Source: an uncultured Corynebacterium sp. (lineage in GTDB: Bacteria; Actinomycetota; Actinomycetes; Mycobacteriales; Mycobacteriaceae). From it: a stretch of DNA of 8,073 nucleotides. Made by a program: the position numbers and the translations under genes. Positions 6,242-8,073 of the stretch are shown one piece after another (the first letter of the stretch is position 1; each line of letters begins with the position of its first letter). The stretch covers positions 1 to 8,073 of the forward strand of contig CALUCD010000022.1 of assembly GCA_943914465.1 (NCBI GenBank), written 5' to 3'. The notes under the pieces were generated by a model. It saw only the letters and a list, made by a program, of their open reading frames with translations. It did not search any database and had not been told where the DNA came from.

Positions 6242-6251
6242 GCTCCCCCGG

Positions 6252-6319
6252 CACCTAGATCCCCTGGGCACCTAGATCCCCCGGGCACCTAAATCCCGCG
6301 AACACCTAAATACCCAGGA
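6252..6319. repeat. Four tandem 17-bp repeats between convergent EEP and mgtE genes
   Basis: Units begin at 6252, 6269, 6286 and 6303, each with CACCTAGAT or CACCTAAAT followed by a C/G-rich tail (CCCCTGGG, CCCCCGGG, then degenerate). The period is exactly 17. Units 1 and 2 are nearly identical and units 3 and 4 are diverged. The last unit contains the mgtE stop codon (CTA at 6306-6308). A degenerate partial unit may extend left across the EEP stop codon. Confidence 0.85.
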
Positions 6320-7745
6320 CGGTTTTGGCGATGAGGAAGTAGATGATCAGGCCGGTTGCGTCGCAAAACGTTGAGATGAAGGGGTTGGAAAACACCGCCG
6401 GGTCCGCCCCAAGCGTCTTCGCCAAAATCGGCATCAAACCACCGACTGTTGCCGACATGGTGCAGATGCACAACAGGGTCGCACCGATGATGATGCCGAT
6501 ATCCTGCCCGAACACCATCCACGCCAGCGCTAAACCAAGCGCGCCGAGCACCGCACCCAGGGTCAAACCGACGCGGCATTCGCGCCACATGACGTTGAGA
6601 AGGTCGCGCTTGCGGACGTCGTTAAGCGCGAGAGCCCTCGTCACCGTCGTTGCAGCCTGATTGCCCGTGTTACCGCCGGTGCCGGTAAGCAGCGGGATGA
6701 ACAGCGACAGCACCGTCACCTCCGCGAGCGTGGCCTCAAACACCCCCAACACCTGCACCGTCAGAATCGCAGAAATAGCCAACACCAACAGCCACACCAC
6801 ACGCGAACGAAACAGCTCCATAACCGGAGTCGACAGGTACGGTTTGCGCAACGCCTCCGAACCACCCTGACGTGCATGGTCCTCACTGTCCGCGTCCTCA
6901 ACAACATCCTGGGCCTCATCGTGCGTGAAGATGCCCACCAGCCGATGATCCTCATCCACCACCGGAATCGCGATATGGCTCGTGCTCAAAAACCAGCGAG
7001 CAGTGGACTCCGCATCATCAGTCGCCTGCGCCCACACCGGCTCCGCCATCACCTCGCCCACACTCGCCTGCGGGTTCGCCGCAAACAGGTCCTTGAACTG
7101 GGCAAGACCCACCAATATGCGGTCAGCATCGACAACCGGGATGGTGTAAATCGTCTCCAAACTCTCCGCATGCGCACGCAGCGTATCGACGACCCGCCCC
7201 ACCGGATCCCCCGGCGTCACCACCACAATCTCCGGCGACATATGCCGGCCAACCGAACCCTTCTCATACCCGAGCAGCGCATTCGTACTCTCACGCTCCT
7301 CCTCATCAAGGCCCTGCATCACCTTGTCCGCGATCTCCGCCGGCAGGTTATCCAACAACTGCACCCGGTCCTCCGCCCCGAGCGCAGCAAACAGTTGCGT
7401 CACCGAATCATCACTGAGCGCCGCAATAATGTCCGCCTGATGGCCAGGATCAAGCGCATCAAACGCCGCAGCTGCGCGCTGCGGAGGCAGCAAACGCAAC
7501 AACACCGCCCCGCGCTTCGCTGGTTGGCGCTCAATCAGCTCAATCGCCTGGCGCAGCGAAACACCCTCCAACGCCTGCTGCAGCCCATCCAACTGATCCG
7601 GGTCCGGCCTGCGACGTCCCGCGAGCTGCCGCTCCAACGCGTGGAGGTTGTCATCGGTGTTCGGGGAGTTGGTGGTGCTCGGGTTGTCGTTTGGGGTGTT
7701 GTTGTCCGGATCGCTATCGACAGCGTCCGCCGGGAAGGAATTCAC
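6306..7745 (-). CDS. mgtE: Magnesium transporter MgtE
   Basis: MgtE is a homodimeric Mg2+-gated channel for magnesium uptake in the cytoplasmic membrane. The 479-residue protein shows the full family order: an Asn/Pro/Asp-rich N-terminal extension (about 10-32), helical N domain (about 35-165), CBS domain 1 (about 166-225, VGRHMSPEIVVVTPGDPV) and CBS domain 2 (about 228-285, VGEVMAEPV … HDEAQDVVEDADSEDH). A linker helix runs into STPVMELFRSRVVWLL (305-320) and five predicted membrane helices (about 315-479). The pore motif FIPLLTGTGGNTGNQAATT is at 349-367, and CDATGLIIYF at 461-470 contains Asp462, equivalent to the Mg2+-selecting Asp of Thermus MgtE. Length is normal apart from the extension. 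Start GTG 7745 is chosen because a -10 box TAGTTT ends 7 nt upstream and no other start precedes the N domain; the open frame up to 7973 runs through the promoter and hairpin. Confidence 0.95.
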   Translation of the reverse strand: MNSFPADAVDSDPDNNTPNDNPSTTNSPNTDDNLHALERQLAGRRRPDPDQLDGLQQALEGVSLRQAIELIERQPAKRGAVLLRLLPPQRAAAAFDALDPGHQADIIAALSDDSVTQLFAALGAEDRVQLLDNLPAEIADKVMQGLDEEERESTNALLGYEKGSVGRHMSPEIVVVTPGDPVGRVVDTLRAHAESLETIYTIPVVDADRILVGLAQFKDLFAANPQASVGEVMAEPVWAQATDDAESTARWFLSTSHIAIPVVDEDHRLVGIFTHDEAQDVVEDADSEDHARQGGSEALRKPYLSTPVMELFRSRVVWLLVLAISAILTVQVLGVFEATLAEVTVLSLFIPLLTGTGGNTGNQAATTVTRALALNDVRKRDLLNVMWRECRVGLTLGAVLGALGLALAWMVFGQDIGIIIGATLLCICTMSATVGGLMPILAKTLGADPAVFSNPFISTFCDATGLIIYFLIAKTVLGI

Positions 7746-7752
7746 CCAAGTC

Positions 7753-7758
7753 AAACTA
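7753..7758 (-). promoter_or_regulatory. -10 element of mgtE (leaderless)
   Basis: TAGTTT on the minus strand (7758-7753) ends 7 nt before GTG 7745, predicting transcription start at about 7746. No Shine-Dalgarno and no good -35 are visible. Nothing resembling a magnesium riboswitch fits in so short a leader. Confidence 0.45.
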
Positions 7759-7793
7759 CCAAAGCGCAGCTTGCAGGGCCCGGCGAGCGCAGG

Positions 7794-7823
7794 CGGTTCA
7801 CGCCGACGGGCACCCGGTTCACG
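7794..7823. repeat. Pair of CGGTTCACG direct repeats upstream of mgtE
   Basis: CGGTTCACG occurs at 7794-7802 and 7815-7823, 21 bp apart, which is two helical turns. Both lie about 45-80 bp upstream of the predicted mgtE transcription start. They could be activator sites, but short repeats can arise by chance. Confidence 0.3.
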
Positions 7824-7896
7824 AACGCCGAAGGGTGGCTGGGCGGCCGTTGCGAGTTGCCACCTACCCCTTGCCCTTTGCTGCCCCGTGATGCGC

Positions 7897-7936
7897 GCGT
7901 TTGCCGCTATCGAATGGTGCTCATAGCGGCAAACGC
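7897..7936. repeat. 14-bp perfect inverted repeat (hairpin A), TTTGCCGCTAT family
   Basis: GCGTTTGCCGCTAT (7897-7910) and ATAGCGGCAAACGC (7923-7936) pair perfectly over 14 bp with a 12-nt loop. The inner 11 bp of the arms are identical to hairpin B. No T-run flanks it. It lies in the non-coding stretch between mgtE and the second tRNA-Arg. Confidence 0.85.
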
Positions 7937-7984
7937 CTGAACCGGGCGACCGCGAACTGGGGAAACAGGCCACCTCCGGCGCTG

Positions 7985-8019
7985 TTTGCCGCTATCGCCC
8001 AGCCGCCAATAGCGGCAAA
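7985..8019. repeat. 11-bp perfect inverted repeat (hairpin B) abutting tRNA-Arg copy 2
   Basis: TTTGCCGCTAT (7985-7995) and ATAGCGGCAAA (8009-8019) pair perfectly with a 13-nt loop. The right arm ends at the base next to the tRNA CCA end (8020). On the minus strand the hairpin would form right after the mature tRNA. GCCGC (8002-8006) can instead pair with GCGGC (8012-8016), a mutually exclusive fold. Confidence 0.8.
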
Positions 8020-8073
8020 TGGTGCGCCCGGAGGGATTCGAACCCCCAACCTTCTGATCCGTAGTCAGATGCT
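8020..8073 (-). tRNA. tRNA-Arg(ACG), second copy, 5' part cut off by the window end
   Basis: These 54 bases are identical to 4940-4993, covering the encoded CCA, the 3' acceptor strand, T arm, variable loop, the whole anticodon arm with anticodon ACG and the start of the D arm. Identity stops exactly at the CCA end (8019 differs from 4939). It is most simply a second tRNA-Arg(ACG) gene. A partial tRNA copy made by integration of a mobile element cannot be ruled out because the 5' end is outside the window. Confidence 0.8.

Noticed and set aside
6876..7940. 354-codon plus-strand frame opposite mgtE
   Set aside because: It is an Arg/His-rich antisense frame of a well-recognised transporter, with no motif or start signal of its own.
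5016..8019. Segment between the two tRNA-Arg copies as a genomic island
   Set aside because: No integrase, transposase or mobility gene is present, mgtE is a core gene, and composition looks uniform. A duplicated tRNA is the simpler reading.
7746..8019. Magnesium riboswitch (M-box or similar) upstream of mgtE
   Set aside because: The best -10 box gives a leader of about 1 nt, and I see no recognisable M-box features. Only the repeats and hairpins reported separately are present in this stretch.
7897..8019. CRISPR array suggested by four TTTGCCGCTAT copies
   Set aside because: The copies are paired inverted repeats with alternating orientation, not regularly spaced direct repeats, and no cas genes are nearby.

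Overview
This GC-rich 8 kb window looks like chromosomal housekeeping sequence from an actinobacterium, most likely Corynebacterium or a close relative. Four observations point there: an acidic 'TadA-associated' protein sits directly upstream of tadA; a wall-anchored protein ends in LADTG, the LAxTG motif linked to class E sortases of high-GC Gram-positives; several genes start only a few bases after a TANNNT -10 box with no Shine-Dalgarno, as in leaderless corynebacterial mRNAs; and the TyrA C-terminus (…RIEVF) fits corynebacterial TyrA from memory. The genus is inferred; no search was run.

Layout. Positions 1-1454 are all on the minus strand, read from right to left: a TadA-associated protein, tadA (overlapping by 8 nt), a CsbD-family small stress protein with a strong ribosome binding site, and tRNA-Ser(CGA) at the left edge. 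A compact divergent promoter region (1455-1540) separates this block from tyrA on the plus strand (1541-2602). tyrA runs tail-to-tail, only 5 nt apart, into a 721-residue LAxTG surface protein on the minus strand (2608-4773). Upstream of that gene lies tRNA-Arg(ACG) (4940-5015, minus). Next come a plus-strand membrane-anchored endonuclease/exonuclease/phosphatase (EEP) family protein (5138-6241) and a convergent minus-strand MgtE magnesium transporter (6306-7745). The last two are separated by a 17-bp tandem repeat. Upstream of mgtE are two hairpins sharing the same 11-bp arms, and then a second tRNA-Arg(ACG) cut off by the window end.

How the genes relate. The clearest functional link is TadA with tRNA-Arg(ACG): TadA converts A34 of this tRNA to inosine, so the editing enzyme and two apparent copies of its substrate lie within about 7.5 kb. 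The other genes (tyrosine biosynthesis, Mg2+ transport, a wall protein, a predicted surface hydrolase, a stress protein) look like independent single-gene units, mostly with their own promoters.

No defence system, CRISPR array, integrase, transposase or prophage gene is visible. The items most worth a second look are the uncharacterised LAxTG protein and its ambiguous start, the recurring leaderless-promoter geometry, the paired hairpins next to the second tRNA-Arg, the 17-bp repeat that puts stops in all six frames, and the repeated tRNA-Arg sequence. I do not see convincing evidence of a wholly new system.
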